A stretch of 7,387 nucleotides of DNA, taken from assembly GCA_024639415.1 (NCBI GenBank), contig JAHEIK010000178.1, positions 1 through 7,387 on the forward strand, written 5' to 3'. Below are positions 6,158-7,387 of this stretch, piece after piece. Position 1 is the first letter of the stretch; every line of letters begins with the position of its first letter. Position numbers and translations under genes: made by a program. The notes beneath the pieces are model-generated. The model was not told the DNA's origin, did not search any database, and worked only from the letters and a program-made list of their open reading frames with translations. The stretch is from Planctomycetota bacterium (lineage in GTDB: Bacteria; Planctomycetota; PLA2; JAEUHO01).

Positions 6158-6591
6158 GGTTCCTGCTCTTCGACCGCATCACGCACCTCGAGCCCGGCAA
6201 GCGCATCGAGGGCGTCAAGTGCATCAGCATGACCGAGGAGTTCCTGCGCGGGCACTTCGACCGCGCGCCCTGCATGCCCGGCAGCCTCGTCATCGAGGCC
6301 ATGGTGCAGCTCGCCGCGTGGGCGGCCATCGCCAAGCACGACTACAAGCTCTCGTGTGTGCTCTCCATGCTCGACGACGTCACGGTGCCGGCAGACATCC
6401 GCCCCGGCACGACGATCCACATCACGGGCGAGCTGATGGGCACCAACCCCAAGGGCAGCTTCGCCAAGGCGACGGCCACCGTCGACGGCGAGGAGGTTGC
6501 CAGGATTGGACGCGTGCTCTACGCACACGTGCCGATGCCGGATCCCGCGATCCTGCGCGAGCGGCTCAGCTACTTCGGGTACACCCCATGA
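6154..6591 (+). CDS. FabZ-like 3-hydroxyacyl-ACP dehydratase
   Basis: This 145-residue single hotdog-domain protein is the usual size of FabZ. It opens MRFLLFDRITHLEPGKRI, the FabZ-type first strand. The active site is His34 in GHFDRAPCMPG (33-43) and Glu48 in VIEAMVQ (46-52), 14 residues apart as in FabZ. The usual HFPxxPxxPG has Asp36 in place of proline. It should remove water from 3-hydroxyacyl-ACP to give trans-2-enoyl-ACP, in the cytoplasm. The start is fixed by AGGAGG and the ATGA overlap with the CLF-like gene, and its own stop overlaps the next ketosynthase start, again as ATGA. With two active synthases but no enoyl reductase clearly present, repeated use without enoyl reduction would give a conjugated polyene chain; that is inference from gene content. 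I do not call it housekeeping fabZ, because it sits in a specialised operon. Confidence 0.9.
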   Translation: MRFLLFDRITHLEPGKRIEGVKCISMTEEFLRGHFDRAPCMPGSLVIEAMVQLAAWAAIAKHDYKLSCVLSMLDDVTVPADIRPGTTIHITGELMGTNPKGSFAKATATVDGEEVARIGRVLYAHVPMPDPAILRERLSYFGYTP

Positions 6592-7387
6592 GCCGCCGCG
6601 TCGTCGTCACCGGCCTCGGCCTCGTCACGCCCATGGGCTGTGAGGTCGACGACGTCTGGCAGCGCCTCCTCGCCGGCGAGCGCGGCGTCACGGCACCGCA
6701 GCGCCTGGGCGCCAAGGCTCCGCCGACGAAGGCGGTCGGCGAGATCGCGCCGGATGTCCTCGCGCGGCTGCGCGCCGCTCATCCCGAACTCGTCGGCGGT
6801 GCGGACCCGCGCACGCTCTTCGCCTACGCCGCCGCCAAGGACGCGCTGGCCATGGCGGGCATCGAGCGCGGCGAGCACAATCGGGCGGGGGTCATCCTCG
6901 GCGCGGGGCCGGGAGCCAACCGCATCGAGGACGTCGACCGCTTCCTGAACGCCGACGGCACGTTCGACGCCGTCGCGTTTGCTCAGCACGTTAGCGACCT
7001 CCAACCCGAGTCGCTGATCCGCCACCCGGCCGAGCAGCCCGCGGCACGCATCGCCCGCGCCGTCGGCATCGGCGGTCCCGTGCACGCGGTCACGACGGCG
7101 TGCTCTGCGTCCAACCAGGCGCTCGGCATGGCCTACCGCAGCATCCGGCGCGGCGAGACCGACTGGGTCGTCAGTGGCGGCTCCGATTCGCAGGTGAATC
7201 CCCTCGGGATGGTCTTCTTCGTACTGCTGGGCGCCTCGGCGAATGTCGACGACGGCGATCCCGCGAGTGCCTGCCGCCCGTTCGACCGCCGCCGCTCCGG
7301 CCTCGTCATGGGCGAGGGCGCGGGCATCGCCGTGCTGGAAGCGGAGGAGCACGCACTCGCACGAGGTGCGACGATCCTCGCCGAGGT
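6588..7387 (+). CDS. Beta-ketoacyl-ACP synthase, FabF-like, truncated by window end (KS3)
   Basis: The first 266 residues of a condensing enzyme are present; the gene runs off the right edge, so the two catalytic histidines and the C-terminal loop are not visible. It begins MSRRVVVTGLGLVTPMG, has the nucleophile Cys172 in TTACSASNQAL, and PFDRRRSGLVMGEGAG from residue 231, so it is an active-type synthase as far as can be seen. As in KS1, the segment before the Cys strand (EQPAARIARAVGIGGPV) replaces the FabF loop. It overlaps the dehydratase gene by 4 nt (ATGA), placing it in the same operon. A second catalytic KS in such operons may handle starter condensation or a different chain-length range from the KS1/CLF pair; which of these applies cannot be told here. 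Confidence 0.93.
   Translation, partial: MSRRVVVTGLGLVTPMGCEVDDVWQRLLAGERGVTAPQRLGAKAPPTKAVGEIAPDVLARLRAAHPELVGGADPRTLFAYAAAKDALAMAGIERGEHNRAGVILGAGPGANRIEDVDRFLNADGTFDAVAFAQHVSDLQPESLIRHPAEQPAARIARAVGIGGPVHAVTTACSASNQALGMAYRSIRRGETDWVVSGGSDSQVNPLGMVFFVLLGASANVDDGDPASACRPFDRRRSGLVMGEGAGIAVLEAEEHALARGATILAE

Noticed and set aside
6570..7352. Minus-strand open frame opposite the last ketosynthase
   Set aside because: The plus strand carries the KS start, the Cys172 motif and PFDRRR/GEG motifs in one frame. The antisense product resembles no protein family.
1..7387. Anti-phage defence, toxin-antitoxin, CRISPR or mobile-element system
   Set aside because: All coding frames are explained by biosynthetic enzymes. 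I saw no direct-repeat array, transposase, integrase, nuclease or attachment-site repeat.

Overview
The window is G+C-rich bacterial DNA with strong third-position G/C bias. Genes are tightly packed, often with overlapping stop and start codons. Nothing in it fixes the taxon. The GC content, the long carrier protein and the discrete ketosynthase/dehydratase genes would fit Myxococcota, Planctomycetota or another high-GC lineage rich in such clusters, but that is a guess. I see no tRNA, rRNA, CRISPR array, transposase or phage gene.

Layout, left to right: a minus-strand Rossmann-type putative SAM methyltransferase (19-1059); a 99-bp divergent gap; a plus-strand short-chain dehydrogenase/reductase (SDR, 1159-1926); after a 6-bp gap, a convergent minus-strand FAD-dependent enzyme of the halogenase type carrying the GWxWxIP motif (1933-3093, GTG start); a 135-bp divergent control region; then a plus-strand operon running off the right edge. 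The operon encodes an unusual long acyl carrier protein with a C-terminal zinc-ribbon-like module (3229-3804), an active-type ketosynthase (3797-5107), a degenerate ketosynthase without catalytic Cys or His that looks like a chain-length-factor partner (5117-6157), a FabZ-like hotdog dehydratase (6154-6591), and a second active-type ketosynthase that is truncated by the window end (6588-7387).

The gene set (ACP, KS, KS-like/CLF, DH, KS, with an SDR reductase, a methyltransferase and a halogenase-like flavoenzyme close by) matches the logic of discrete type II fatty-acid/polyketide systems that make polyenes, such as the aryl polyene/xanthomonadin and flexirubin/dialkylresorcinol families. A working model: the ACP carries the chain, KS1 with the CLF-like protein elongates it, the SDR reduces the beta-keto group, the FabZ-like enzyme dehydrates it, and the second KS starts or extends it. 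The halogenase-like enzyme and the methyltransferase would decorate the product. The product is unknown, and no starter-loading enzyme, acyltransferase or exporter lies inside the window.

The most unusual points are the ACP with extra helices and a zinc-ribbon-like tail, the catalytically dead and shortened KS partner, the SDR with a shifted Tyr/Lys spacing, and a halogenase-type flavoenzyme divergent from a polyene-type operon.
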